Notes under the pieces: generated by a model
The model's database searches: none
What the model was told of the DNA's origin: nothing
What the model saw: only the letters and a program-made list of their open reading frames with translations
Translations under genes and position numbers: made by a program
Shown here: piece by piece, positions 31,607 to 39,968 of the stretch
Layout of the letters: every line of letters starts with the position of its first letter
How positions within the stretch are numbered: the first letter of the stretch is position 1
From: a virus
DNA length: 64,000 nucleotides
Virus record (IMG/VR): IMGVR_UViG_3300045999_002371
Coordinates: 1-64,000 of that record
Reading direction: 5' to 3' (one strand)

Positions 31607-32086
31607 TCACTTTTGGCTCTCGGTGGATGTGATGTCCTTCCAGCGCTTTACTAAAGCCTCTGTCAGGTCTTCGTGTTGGCTCCACTCTACACGAGCAGAA
31701 CCTAGTAACCCTCTACGATTGAACTCATCAATCGAAGATTCTATTAGTGCACGAGTATAAACTCGGTTGCCTCCAGTCTTCTCACCTTTGAGTGTCTTAG
31801 ACCGAAGACGGTATGGAGCACGAGGAATGTATCCCTTGCGTTCCCATAAGCGGATAGTGACAATAGTCTTTTCCAATGCAAGTGCTAACGCACCGATTGT
31901 AAACACCTCTGTCTCTACTCCACCTAACGTTTTAATGACTGGGTTTGCATCCCAACCATTACTCTCACCGCTTTTACGACGAGAAACTTTTGGATCTAGA
32001 TCACGGCGTTTCTTCTTTGAGCCAGGGACGTATTCAAGGTCAGCAAATGCTGCCTCGATCTCATCTTGTCCTCGTAGTCCTGCCAT
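31607..32086 (-). CDS. MerR-type HTH DNA-binding protein (159 aa)
   Basis: VFTIGALALALEKTIVTIRL followed by WERKGYIPRAPYRL and GNRVYTRALIESSIDEF is a MerR-like winged helix-turn-helix (roughly 60-135). A basic N terminus precedes it and a helical tail follows. It lies between helicase and SSB genes; it could regulate the replication operon or act as a replication/segregation DNA-binding factor. Confidence 0.75.
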   Translation of the reverse strand: MAGLRGQDEIEAAFADLEYVPGSKKKRRDLDPKVSRRKSGESNGWDANPVIKTLGGVETEVFTIGALALALEKTIVTIRLWERKGYIPRAPYRLRSKTLKGEKTGGNRVYTRALIESSIDEFNRRGLLGSARVEWSQHEDLTEALVKRWKDITSTESQK

Positions 32087-32089
32087 GTC

Positions 32090-32524
32090 TTATCGCTTAT
32101 TCATCACTAACGCCCACACAATCTTCTGTGGATACATTAGATCAATCTCTGCTTCTGTAAGTTCGTCATTGTAAAGAGCAGCCATTAGCGCATCTTCATC
32201 TACAACACGGATGGTCTTGTACAGTTGTTCTTCCATTCCTTTTTCAATAATGATTTCATCTGCCACAAGTTCATCGATCTTACGTGATACACGACGCTGT
32301 TTTACAACAGCGCCAAATCCATTAACCTCTTCAGGTAATTCAATGATGACGTTTCCCTTGTCGTCTACTTCACCCAGTTCATCTAACTGAGTAAACAAAC
32401 GCTCACGGACTTCCTTCTGTTGTTTCTCAAGGAATTCAATTTGTTGTTTTAAGAAGGAGTATTCTCTCGCATCTTTAATAAGCGGATCTTCTTCTCTTGC
32501 TTCTGTTGCTTTTACTCTTGCCAT
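32090..32524 (-). CDS. Hypothetical coiled-coil protein (144 aa)
   Basis: An N-terminal helix with heptads (FLKQQIEFLEKQQKEVRERL) is followed by a beta hairpin (GNVIIELPEEVNGFGAVVKQ) and helical tail. Resembles small phage proteins found next to helicases, but no named family. Three bases separate it from the MerR-like gene. Confidence 0.62.
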   Translation of the reverse strand: MARVKATEAREEDPLIKDAREYSFLKQQIEFLEKQQKEVRERLFTQLDELGEVDDKGNVIIELPEEVNGFGAVVKQRRVSRKIDELVADEIIIEKGMEEQLYKTIRVVDEDALMAALYNDELTEAEIDLMYPQKIVWALVMNKR

Positions 32525-32532
32525 GTTTCCCC

Positions 32533-34089
32533 CTATGGTCTTGCTTTCTGTAAGAACCCTATCAAACTTCCAACGGTAAGGTCGACGCCACCTTTTGCGT
32601 TAATGCCCTGACCATCGATAACCGCATCGGCTACTGCGTTCTTCTGCTGGAGCATATCATGTTGTCGCTCTTCTATCGAATCGGCGATCAGCATGTCTTG
32701 AATAGTGATACTAGGCCAACGGCTAGAGGCTCTCTTGATTCGACCATTGCGTTGGACGGCAAGTCCTGCACTCCATGGTAGATCGTAGTTGACCAGTAGG
32801 TTAGCGATGGGCAAATCTACACCATACCCACCAGCATCTGAGGATATAAACACACGACACTCTGGGTCTGTCAGGAACTTGGTCTTGCTTGCTTCTTTCT
32901 CTTTGGCATTCATGTAGCCCGTGTACAGAGTTCCACCAACTGCCTCTTGAATACTCTCTAGCATTCCTACCCACGAAGTGAAGATAACTACCTTTGCCTC
33001 TGGGTCAGTATCTAGGTGATCGTTTACATAAGTCTTTAGCGCATCTAACTTAGGGGTCTTTGTTACTCCTTCTAACAAACCTCTAGTCTTGAGACTGTTG
33101 ACGTATGCACTGCCTTCTCCAAGATGCTCATCAAATTTATCTGCGCTCTTGTGTAAGAGGTTTGGATCATCACACAGCATACGAAGAGCAGTTATCTTAG
33201 ACATAATTGATCCACGCAACTGATCTACAGGACTGCCAGGTTTGCTGTCATGTCCGTAGTGAGCAAGCAGTGAGAAGTTAGCACCAAGTAACTGCTGTGC
33301 TTCAAATAGTTCGTTACTTAGTTCATCCGCGATGAAGTTATAGAGCGAAGAAGTCTTCTTATCAAGGGAGATAAACATAGGGTCACGATGAATAGTGTCT
33401 GGAAGATATGGAGCAACGTCTGCATCTGTCTGAACCTTTCGAACGGAGGAACTCTTCATCTTTTCATGGAACAATGGAAGGTTGCGATAGCGTTGCACTC
33501 CACCAAAGTGATTGCGAACAATAAATGTCTGATCAAACAAATCAAATCTACCTAGAAGAGTTGAGTCTACAAACTGCATGATGCTGTAGACCTCTTCGGG
33601 TCTGCCATTCTCAATAGGTGTTCCCGTTAATGCAAACCTGATCGGTACACTGGCAGATAGTTTCTTGACAGCCTTTGACCTCTTTGACTTAAAGCCTTTG
33701 ATTGCTGTGGCTTCATCACAGACGATGGCTCCCCACTCCTGATCCTTGATCAGATCCCAATCTCCTACGACAGTCTCGTAGTTGCAGATGACATAATCTG
33801 TACGCTCTTCCCATCGCTTTGCACGGACTGGCTTAGAGCCATCGATCACGGTGGTGGTGGAGTCAGAGAACTTCTGTATCTCTTTCTGCCACTGATACTT
33901 CAGACTTGATAGGGCTATGACTAATACTGGCTTTGTAATTACACCGTTGTCTTTTAACTCCTCAACCGATGCGATAGTCATGCAGGTCTTACCTAGACCC
34001 ATCTCATAGGCAACAAGCATCTTCTTGCGCTCTACCATACGAGTTACAGCCTCTACCTGGTAGGGCTTGAGTGTGCCTGTAAACGTCAT
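32533..34089 (-). CDS. SNF2-family DEAD-box-like helicase
   Basis: 518 residues. TLKPYQVEAVTRMVERKKML followed by YEMGLGKTCMTI (motif I), VCDEATAIKG (motif II as DEAT), ALTGTPIENGRPEEVYS (motif III), and C-terminal KVVIFTSWVGML, VFISSDAGGYGVDL and VQRNGRIKRASS (motifs V-VI). Superfamily 2 ATPase that translocates on duplex or branched DNA; phage members act in replication fork remodelling or recombination. Confidence 0.9.
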   Translation of the reverse strand: MTFTGTLKPYQVEAVTRMVERKKMLVAYEMGLGKTCMTIASVEELKDNGVITKPVLVIALSSLKYQWQKEIQKFSDSTTTVIDGSKPVRAKRWEERTDYVICNYETVVGDWDLIKDQEWGAIVCDEATAIKGFKSKRSKAVKKLSASVPIRFALTGTPIENGRPEEVYSIMQFVDSTLLGRFDLFDQTFIVRNHFGGVQRYRNLPLFHEKMKSSSVRKVQTDADVAPYLPDTIHRDPMFISLDKKTSSLYNFIADELSNELFEAQQLLGANFSLLAHYGHDSKPGSPVDQLRGSIMSKITALRMLCDDPNLLHKSADKFDEHLGEGSAYVNSLKTRGLLEGVTKTPKLDALKTYVNDHLDTDPEAKVVIFTSWVGMLESIQEAVGGTLYTGYMNAKEKEASKTKFLTDPECRVFISSDAGGYGVDLPIANLLVNYDLPWSAGLAVQRNGRIKRASSRWPSITIQDMLIADSIEERQHDMLQQKNAVADAVIDGQGINAKGGVDLTVGSLIGFLQKARP

Positions 34090-34256
34090 TGGTTATCTAT
34101 GGGGGTAGGTGCGGTTGCTAGAGTTCCGCATAGGGCGCATTCCATATCTAGCATGTACAGAGAAATTTCTCCGTCCTCAAACATCGCTTGTACATTCCAT
34201 AGCATTGATCCGCATACGCAAATATGTAAGGGGCGGTCTTTATCTCGCAAGTCCAT
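34086..34256 (-). CDS. Zinc-ribbon mini-protein (56 aa)
   Basis: ATG overlaps the primase stop (TGATG) and the stop overlaps the helicase ATG. CVCG near residues 13-16 and CALCG near 41-45 form a zinc ribbon; the middle is helical (LWNVQAMFEDGEISLYML). Exact stop/start packing on both sides supports a real gene between primase and helicase. Confidence 0.6.
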   Translation of the reverse strand: MDLRDKDRPLHICVCGSMLWNVQAMFEDGEISLYMLDMECALCGTLATAPTPIDNQ

Positions 34257-35221
34257 CATAAGTACGCCGCCTTGCCGTAGATCATGTCTCGTGCTGACTC
34301 GATGCTCTTATGTATGTCACTCTCAATCATGTCACCGACATCTTTTACATCGATGCCTGTGTAGTTAAAGTAAGAAAGTTCAATACCGTACTTACGAGCA
34401 TGAGCACGCATCTCTTCTGATGCCTTCTGTCCAGCGCCATCGTTATCGAATGCGGCGATCACCCTTGGTGCACGGCGCATTATCTTTACCTGCTCAACGC
34501 TAGGCATCGCTCCATACGTAGATATTGCACTGTAACCAAGTCCGACTAGTCTGACCGCATCGAGTGGGGACTCCACAACAAGTAGTGGCGCATCTTCTCT
34601 CAGTATCTGCACATTGAAAACTGTCTTTGACTTCTTAACTCCCTGCGGTTGATTGCGGAAGAAGCGACCACGAGCACCCTTCTCTTGCCAACCCCACAAT
34701 GAAAAGTCATCGGGGTCTCTGATAGGGAGTATCCATGCAGCGTTCTTCTCATCCCACAACACTCCGCAAGTCTCTACGGCTTCTTGTGTTAGGAATCGTT
34801 TCTTTAATTCAATTGCTGGTGGTGTTGTATACACAGCCAAACGAGCCTCTGACATTCCAATCGGATGTGCTTCGGCTTGAATGTACTCTGGCAATTCCTT
34901 GATGCGCCTCATCAGTATGTCGATAGGCATATCTTCTTTGTCGTTTACATACTCACGGGCTTCGTGGTAATCAATACCTTTGATGTCTGCAACTAGTGTG
35001 TAGATGTTGCCCTTGTAACCGCAAGAGAAACAGATGTGTGCACCAGTCTCGGAGTTGATCCACCAAGAAGGGTTGTGATCTTCTTTACCTGTGCGCTTCT
35101 TGTGCATTGGGCACAAGCCATTGACCTCGATACCACGCTGTGCATACAGCGGGAGGTCTAGGGAAAGGAGAACACGCTCTACATCAATCACATGCGGTTC
35201 CAGTTCGAACAGTAAACACAC
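34256..35221 (-). CDS. DnaG-like primase
   Basis: 321 residues. N-terminal CHC2-type zinc site: C37-x2-H40 (GLCPMH) and C64-x2-C67 (HICFSCGYKG). Toprim part: PLLVVESPLDAVRLVGLGY, AISTYGA and VIAAFDNDGAG. Synthesises RNA primers with the DnaB-like helicase encoded just upstream; the two genes overlap by about 34 bases. Confidence 0.9.
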   Translation of the reverse strand: MCLLFELEPHVIDVERVLLSLDLPLYAQRGIEVNGLCPMHKKRTGKEDHNPSWWINSETGAHICFSCGYKGNIYTLVADIKGIDYHEAREYVNDKEDMPIDILMRRIKELPEYIQAEAHPIGMSEARLAVYTTPPAIELKKRFLTQEAVETCGVLWDEKNAAWILPIRDPDDFSLWGWQEKGARGRFFRNQPQGVKKSKTVFNVQILREDAPLLVVESPLDAVRLVGLGYSAISTYGAMPSVEQVKIMRRAPRVIAAFDNDGAGQKASEEMRAHARKYGIELSYFNYTGIDVKDVGDMIESDIHKSIESARDMIYGKAAYL

Positions 35222-36438
35222 TTTAACATCTCGTCCTCATCATGGAAGCAGCCAGTCTCCCAGCGCCATGTCAACGCTGTCTCGCTAGGTCCACAGTTAC
35301 GAGATGCAACAATCTTTAACAAACGAATCTCTTCATCTTCTTCTACTGGTTCAAGACCAAGGATTACATCTGAGTCTTGAAAGAATGAAGATGAGTAACC
35401 GATTGAATCGGCAGTAACTTTTCCAGCACGCATCTTCCACAACAGAGTCTGTGTAGTAATGATTACTGGCTTCTGAATTCTCTGGGCTAGACGCTTCAAT
35501 CCACGAGTGATGTTAGTGATTGCTTGTGGCGTATTCATCTCACCACTTACTTCGTCAAGCATCAAGTACACACCATCTACAAACACGATGTCTGGCTTTG
35601 TCTGTTCGATCTTTGCAGCAAGTGATGAGACTGTAATTCCGTTAACCGCATCTACCAAGTGGAAAGAGTGCTCCTTCTCCATCTCATTGAGTGTGTCAAT
35701 GTATCGAGCCTCTTCTGCTGGCAATAACTTTCCACGACGCAAACGACCGTGTGAGATGTGGGCACGCATCGCATCATGACGTTGTTGTTGTTCGTGGTTG
35801 TTCATCTCAAAAGATTGGAACATAGGGATCTTCCCACCTCTGTGCACGTTGATCGCCATCTGTAATGCGATCTGTGACTTACCAGTTTTAGGTGGAGCGA
35901 TGATAGTGATTAACTGACCAGACTGCAGTCCTGCAGTTGCTTCATCAATCTTTGCAAAGCCTGTAGGAATACCTAAGAAGGTTGAGTTCTGTAGAGACTG
36001 ATACTCCTTATAACGTTCTTCTGTGTTCTTTGTAAGGTCGATTTCGTGAGTTCCAAGGACACCTTGCTCATTAACCTTAGTGATCGTCGCTTCCATAGCA
36101 AGAAGAGCAGCATCATGATCGTTGTCTTGTAGTTGCTCGATAGCATTCTCAAGACCTTGACGAGTAAGGAGTCGACGACGGAAGTCCACTATGGTGTCAA
36201 GTAAATACTCGATGTTGTCTTGTACATCTAAGACTTTGTAATTTGGGTAATGATCTTTAACTGTTACAGCAGTAGGTACTTCGCTGTACTCGCCATAATG
36301 CTTACGTACAAAATCCCAAACTCTCTTGTTGTCATCATCTAAGAACCATGCATTGGTAACACCACGTTGTAGTGCTGGAACAATGTCTCGATCTCGAATG
36401 ACCTTGCTGACCAAGCGATGCTCATTGTCAGATGCCAT
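35188..36438 (-). CDS. DnaB-like replicative helicase
   Basis: 416 residues. N-terminal helical domain, then RecA-type core with Walker A IIAPPKTGKSQIAL (181-188), Walker B-like DIVFVDGVYLM, and QKPVIITTQTLLW plus SRNCGPSE in the DnaB H4 region. A short C-terminal extension with a CVYC pair overlaps the primase start. Hexameric 5'-3' helicase; loaded by the DnaC-like product of 37752-38474. Confidence 0.9.
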   Translation of the reverse strand: MASDNEHRLVSKVIRDRDIVPALQRGVTNAWFLDDDNKRVWDFVRKHYGEYSEVPTAVTVKDHYPNYKVLDVQDNIEYLLDTIVDFRRRLLTRQGLENAIEQLQDNDHDAALLAMEATITKVNEQGVLGTHEIDLTKNTEERYKEYQSLQNSTFLGIPTGFAKIDEATAGLQSGQLITIIAPPKTGKSQIALQMAINVHRGGKIPMFQSFEMNNHEQQQRHDAMRAHISHGRLRRGKLLPAEEARYIDTLNEMEKEHSFHLVDAVNGITVSSLAAKIEQTKPDIVFVDGVYLMLDEVSGEMNTPQAITNITRGLKRLAQRIQKPVIITTQTLLWKMRAGKVTADSIGYSSSFFQDSDVILGLEPVEEDEEIRLLKIVASRNCGPSETALTWRWETGCFHDEDEMLKCVYCSNWNRM

Positions 36439-36455
36439 TTAGTGCCCCCTCTTAC

Positions 36456-37019
36456 TTATTTTTCAAACGTCAAGTTTATTACACATCTATACAGGCTCTC
36501 TACAGGTGAGGAAGAGGCATGGTACTGAAGCCCATCAAATAGTATCCCAGTTCCCATTTTGGGAGAAATCCGTAACGCCTCATTCAAATCATCAACCTTA
36601 GGGATGACACCTTGCTGCCAAAACTTATCGAAGAAGACAGTATCACCATCTGAGTCATTAACGTAGTACAGAAAAACTAAGTGAGGAGCATCTCTGTCTA
36701 TGTGAGGTAGGTGATGCTCGGAACTTAGTTGTCTAGTTAAGATGTTACTTTTTAAACGATAAAGTTCTTTGTTTTTTGCGTCTACACCGTGCTTATCAAA
36801 AAACTTTCCAGCAATACCCATTGTTTTTTTGAACATCGGATCTGATGGGGTAATGCTAGAAACAAACTGAAAACTATCAAACGAGGAGGGCAAGGCACCT
36901 CCGTCATTTCGAACAGTTGTAGTTGTTGGCATAAAAGACCAAGAAGATAGGGACAGTAAACTTTCTCTAAACTCTTCTTGTTCTTGGGTACTAATGAAGT
37001 CATTGTCAACGATAAACAT
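36456..37019 (-). CDS. 2-oxoglutarate/Fe(II) oxygenase-like protein
   Basis: 187 residues. LPHIDRDAPHLVFLYYVNDS gives the H106-x-D108 pair; ILFDGLQYHASSSPVESLYR gives H167 and R178, completing the His-Asp-His iron site and the 2-oxoglutarate-binding Arg of the double-stranded beta-helix family. Likely a prolyl-hydroxylase-type oxygenase; phage versions can modify proteins or nucleic acid bases. Substrate unknown. Confidence 0.8.
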   Translation of the reverse strand: MFIVDNDFISTQEQEEFRESLLSLSSWSFMPTTTTVRNDGGALPSSFDSFQFVSSITPSDPMFKKTMGIAGKFFDKHGVDAKNKELYRLKSNILTRQLSSEHHLPHIDRDAPHLVFLYYVNDSDGDTVFFDKFWQQGVIPKVDDLNEALRISPKMGTGILFDGLQYHASSSPVESLYRCVINLTFEK

Positions 37020-37033
37020 CTGTGTTCACCCCC

Positions 37034-37450
37034 CTATAGATTCTTTAACTCTATACCTGCTGATCCATACCGTGCAACTCTTCCTGGAACGTCAATGACT
37101 CCACGCAAATTTGGACGGTAAGGAATTCCTGCAACTAACTCATCTGGGTTCTCGTAGAGTTGCCAGTAGTTAAATGGATTTACAACACGTTTTTCTAACT
37201 TGTCGAATGCCTTCTCAAGCAACTCCTCAGTCCAGCCCTGGTCTTCATAACCAGCCAACTCAAGAGAGATGCCGTAGTTGTTTGCAAGGTTCCACAACTT
37301 GTTGGCGTTCTGTAGGTCGACGTTACCAATCTTGTAATCAATCTTCTTTGACAAAAGTTTTCTGGTCTCTTCTTCAACCAACGTAATGACTACGTCAGTA
37401 AGGCACACAACCTGTGGAGAGGAGACATTTGAAATGTCTCCGCCTTTCAT
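37034..37450 (-). CDS. Hypothetical protein (138 aa)
   Basis: Helical N terminus (VVITLVEEETRKLLSKKIDY), a middle segment (ISLELAGYEDQGWTEELLE) and a basic C-terminal tail. No family recognised. Overlaps the SWIM-finger gene by four bases, with which it is likely co-translated. Confidence 0.62.
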   Translation of the reverse strand: MKGGDISNVSSPQVVCLTDVVITLVEEETRKLLSKKIDYKIGNVDLQNANKLWNLANNYGISLELAGYEDQGWTEELLEKAFDKLEKRVVNPFNYWQLYENPDELVAGIPYRPNLRGVIDVPGRVARYGSAGIELKNL

Positions 37451-37755
37451 ATGACCTCTACTTTAGCGTACTTGACCACGAAGTCACGAAACTTCTTCGG
37501 GTCATCGCTTGCCTCTACCGCTAAGTCCTCAGAAATCTCTGTAGGAACAAGAATTGAGTAGTGACCTTTGTTGTACCGCATCTTGTTCTGAACAAATAAC
37601 ACATGCTTACATGAGGCTGTCTTACGCCATACAGGACAGTTGCATCGTGTCTTCTTTGATTCAGTATCGACTTCAACTTCAAAAATGCCAGCAGCCTGAG
37701 CAGAAATAAACACTTGAACGGTTCTCCATGGAGTTTCCATGCTCATACCTCTCAT
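37447..37755 (-). CDS. SWIM zinc-finger protein (102 aa)
   Basis: RCNCPVWRKTASCKHVLFV fits the SWIM motif CxC-xn-CxH. The preceding beta strands (TVQVFISAQAAGIFEVEVD) are the usual lead-in. SWIM proteins bind DNA or proteins and several function with Rad51-type recombinases; association with RecA here would be consistent but is inference. Overlaps the helicase-loader stop by four bases. Confidence 0.78.
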   Translation of the reverse strand: MRGMSMETPWRTVQVFISAQAAGIFEVEVDTESKKTRCNCPVWRKTASCKHVLFVQNKMRYNKGHYSILVPTEISEDLAVEASDDPKKFRDFVVKYAKVEVI

Positions 37756-38474
37756 TGTGCTGCTCGCAGGTCAGAACCAATGATAGGGACTCGGATAAAT
37801 GCTTCGTGTGCGAAACTTGCCATCGCTTCCTTGTACTCCGTTTCCCAATCTTCTAGTCTAACATTTGTAGTTACGATTGTGGGCAGAGCCTTGTCGTATC
37901 TTAGTCTAAGGATCTCATCAAATGAACTGTCATCATACTTAGACCCGTACTCTTTACCGAGATCATCGATCACAAGTATGCGAACATTAAGCCAGTCAAA
38001 CTTCGAGCGTCCGTGAAAGCCGTCAAGTTCATAAACCATATTGCGCTTATCATCGTGATCCGCATCGAAGGTTGACTTTTTTCTGGACAAAAATTCTGGG
38101 TAGGTCATGTAGTAGATCGGCCTAGCGCTTAACCCGTAATCAGATGCGGTGAGTCCCAAGATCTTTGCAGCCTCTACGTCATCTTCTGGAAGTCTGCGAA
38201 TAAACTCCATAGCCGCAACTACTGCGTGAGTCGTCTTACCAATTCCTGGACCGCCATCAAACAAGAGACCAACACCATTGATACCGATGTTGCCGATCTG
38301 CTTGATGACCTGACCACCGATCGCATCATCAATCCACGTTGCTACCTCGCTAGGAAACTCTCCAGCCCTATCGATGATGTCTTGTTGCTCAAGACCTAGG
38401 AAGCGACGTGGGATGTTAGAGGTTCTAAGAAGCCAGTGTTTCTTTAGTGCTGATAACTGATTGATGTCGTACAT
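37752..38474 (-). CDS. DnaC-like helicase loader ATPase
   Basis: 240 residues. Walker A LLFDGGPGIGKTTHAV, Walker B region VRILVIDDLGKEYGSKYDD, sensor 1 ALPTIVTTNVRLED and a C-terminal Arg (FIRVP). This is the IstB/DnaC AAA+ group that opens and loads DnaB. It is encoded with DnaB and primase in one operon. Confidence 0.85.
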   Translation of the reverse strand: MYDINQLSALKKHWLLRTSNIPRRFLGLEQQDIIDRAGEFPSEVATWIDDAIGGQVIKQIGNIGINGVGLLFDGGPGIGKTTHAVVAAMEFIRRLPEDDVEAAKILGLTASDYGLSARPIYYMTYPEFLSRKKSTFDADHDDKRNMVYELDGFHGRSKFDWLNVRILVIDDLGKEYGSKYDDSSFDEILRLRYDKALPTIVTTNVRLEDWETEYKEAMASFAHEAFIRVPIIGSDLRAAQ

Positions 38475-38676
38475 ACCGCCCCCATTTAATCTTGTCCCAA
38501 ATTCGTTCGTGCCAGTAGTAAATACCTACCTTAACAACTGTTTCCCAAAAAGCAATTAATGCTGAAAGAGTTCCTTCTCCAGTAATAACAAAAACCACAG
38601 CAAATGAGGAGAGTGTCCCAAAGACTCTGTAACTAATAGACTTGGTAAGAGACCTAGCCTTCGTTACCTTCATCAT
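38425..38676 (-). CDS. DUF2061 membrane protein (83 aa)
   Basis: ATG ATG at 38676/38673 with GGGGAGG in front, rather than the upstream codon at 38700. ARSLTKSISYRVFGTLSSFA, then VVFVITGEGTLSALIAFWET and VGIYYWHERIWDKIKWG are the hallmark of the DUF2061 family (two membrane helices, unknown function). Overlaps the helicase loader by 50 bases. Confidence 0.82.
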   Translation of the reverse strand: MMKVTKARSLTKSISYRVFGTLSSFAVVFVITGEGTLSALIAFWETVVKVGIYYWHERIWDKIKWGRYVRHQSVISTKETLAS

Positions 38677-38761
38677 GTCCTCCCCATTTTTTATCAACAA
38701 AATAAACCATCACATAAGCAATTACAAGAGAGGCAATAATAGCAAGTACTTCCTCTGACAT
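38654..38761 (-). CDS. Tiny membrane protein (35 aa)
   Basis: MSEEVLAIIASLVIAYVMVY is a single hydrophobic helix, followed by FVDKKWGGHDEGNEG, a charged tail. Overlaps the start of the DUF2061 gene, and its own start abuts the 38762 stop. The overlap with a second membrane gene suggests paired expression. Function unknown. Confidence 0.5.
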   Translation of the reverse strand: MSEEVLAIIASLVIAYVMVYFVDKKWGGHDEGNEG

Positions 38762-39523
38762 TTAAATTCCCATTTCTTTTCGTTTTTGTGTTGCAGAAAT
38801 AGCCTGAATCTCTTGAGAAAGTTCAACTTGCTCAATCTTGTACCCAACATCTCGTCCGTAGACGATGTTCGTTATGTTTGGGAATCTTAGGACCATAGCG
38901 TTTTTCATTGCTAGGTCTTTGTCAATGTAGGACTTTACTTGATCAAAAGTTAATGGATCCTTCTCACTGGTTCCGTAGGTGTTACGAACACCGAGAACTA
39001 CTTGATCGGTTCTCTTTCCAGCCTCATTGTAGAGGGCGTGGTGTCCTTCATGCCACGGTTGATAGCGACCAAGCATAAGTGTTGTAGGAGCAGACCAGTC
39101 GTGCAAACCAAAATGCTTTATGATTTGTGTAGCCTTTTGAGCCTGGTTTAATTCGTGGTCGTTATAGATTACGTCAAAGTTAACTGGCTTTTCAAACATC
39201 TTGTTGGTGTCTTCAAACCTACTCTCTTGAATGGTGTTCATCCAAATAAGAATGTCTGGCTTACCAAATGCTGCACGAGTTAGGTCGGTTGGACATACAA
39301 AATCCACAATAACTGGAGCAACACCTTGTTTAGAAATGAGTCTTGCCATCTCACCCATACGACGTGCTTGCTCAATACGGTCGTCAACGGTAAACCCTAG
39401 ATCAGAGTTTACTGTTGCACGTACCTCATCTGCATTCAGGTGAATAGCATTAATTCTTTCCTTTAGTGTTTTTGCTAATTCAGTTTTACCTGATCCAGGC
39501 AATCCAATTATTTGAATTATCAC
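38762..39523 (-). CDS. Fused P-loop kinase and HxGH nucleotidyltransferase
   Basis: 253 residues. The N-terminal half is an APS-kinase-like P-loop kinase: IGLPGSGKTELAKTL (Walker A 7-14), then HLNADEVRATVNSDLGFTVD and VAPVIVDFVCPT. The C-terminal ~105 residues are a cytidylyltransferase-like domain: TLMLGRYQPWHEGHHAL (H158, H161), VVLGVRNTYGTSEKDPLTFD, and ISATQKRKEMG near the end (the ISxTxxR-type motif). Domain order is opposite to NadR. It could activate and phosphorylate a small molecule such as an APS/PAPS or NAD-like precursor; the substrate cannot be read from sequence. Confidence 0.78.
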   Translation of the reverse strand: MIIQIIGLPGSGKTELAKTLKERINAIHLNADEVRATVNSDLGFTVDDRIEQARRMGEMARLISKQGVAPVIVDFVCPTDLTRAAFGKPDILIWMNTIQESRFEDTNKMFEKPVNFDVIYNDHELNQAQKATQIIKHFGLHDWSAPTTLMLGRYQPWHEGHHALYNEAGKRTDQVVLGVRNTYGTSEKDPLTFDQVKSYIDKDLAMKNAMVLRFPNITNIVYGRDVGYKIEQVELSQEIQAISATQKRKEMGI

Positions 39524-39526
39524 TTG

Positions 39527-39835
39527 TTAGATAGCAACCTTGTACTCAAGCGCACCAGTAAATGCTGTTGGCTTTCCTTTTGCATCGACTGCTCCAGTCG
39601 CAACCATCTTCACAGACTTACGAGGTGTGTGCTTCTGCACTTGTTCTTTAACCCAACGCTTTGCAGCAGACGCATTCTTCCATGCGGTGTACTCACTAAT
39701 TCCTTCTGCGGGTTGCATAGAGTTCACTGACTCACCAGCCTCACGTTGTGCGCTGACAATAGCCAGCCAACCGCCAGCCTTCTCAGGATTGAGTGTGATT
39801 GTTGCTACAAATGTTGCTTTGACTCTCTTAGCCAT
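39527..39835 (-). CDS. Hypothetical basic protein (102 aa)
   Basis: MAKRVKATFVATITLNPEKA, a middle EGISEYTAWKNASAAKRWVK and a beta C terminus (FTGALEYKVAI) suggest a small beta-alpha-beta DNA-binding-type fold. GAGGAG is the RBS, located inside the overlapping tiny membrane gene. No family recognised. Confidence 0.6.
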   Translation of the reverse strand: MAKRVKATFVATITLNPEKAGGWLAIVSAQREAGESVNSMQPAEGISEYTAWKNASAAKRWVKEQVQKHTPRKSVKMVATGAVDAKGKPTAFTGALEYKVAI

Positions 39836-39968
39836 TCTTATTCTCCTCTAGTAGTTTTCTTATTTGTTTTTGTAAAAAGATGTTCTCTCTCCAAAACAAA
39901 CCCATCACAGTTACTGAACCAGCAAGTGCAATAATGATTGCAATCATTGTCCCTGTATCTAAAATCAT
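39828..39968 (-). CDS. Tiny membrane protein (46 aa)
   Basis: MILDTGTMIAIIIALAGSVT then VMGLFWRENIFLQKQIRKLL: one membrane helix plus an amphipathic charged helix. Overlaps both neighbours by a few bases. The topology resembles small holin or spanin-like accessory proteins, but no lysis gene is next to it. Confidence 0.5.
   Translation of the reverse strand: MILDTGTMIAIIIALAGSVTVMGLFWRENIFLQKQIRKLLEENKNG

Noticed and set aside
34099-34368. Plus-strand 89-codon frame over the primase end
   Set aside because: It is antisense to the primase and to a better supported zinc-ribbon gene on the minus strand.
38762-39523. NadR-type NMN adenylyltransferase/kinase
   Set aside because: Domain order is reversed relative to NadR and the kinase half resembles APS kinase; retained only as an alternative substrate class.
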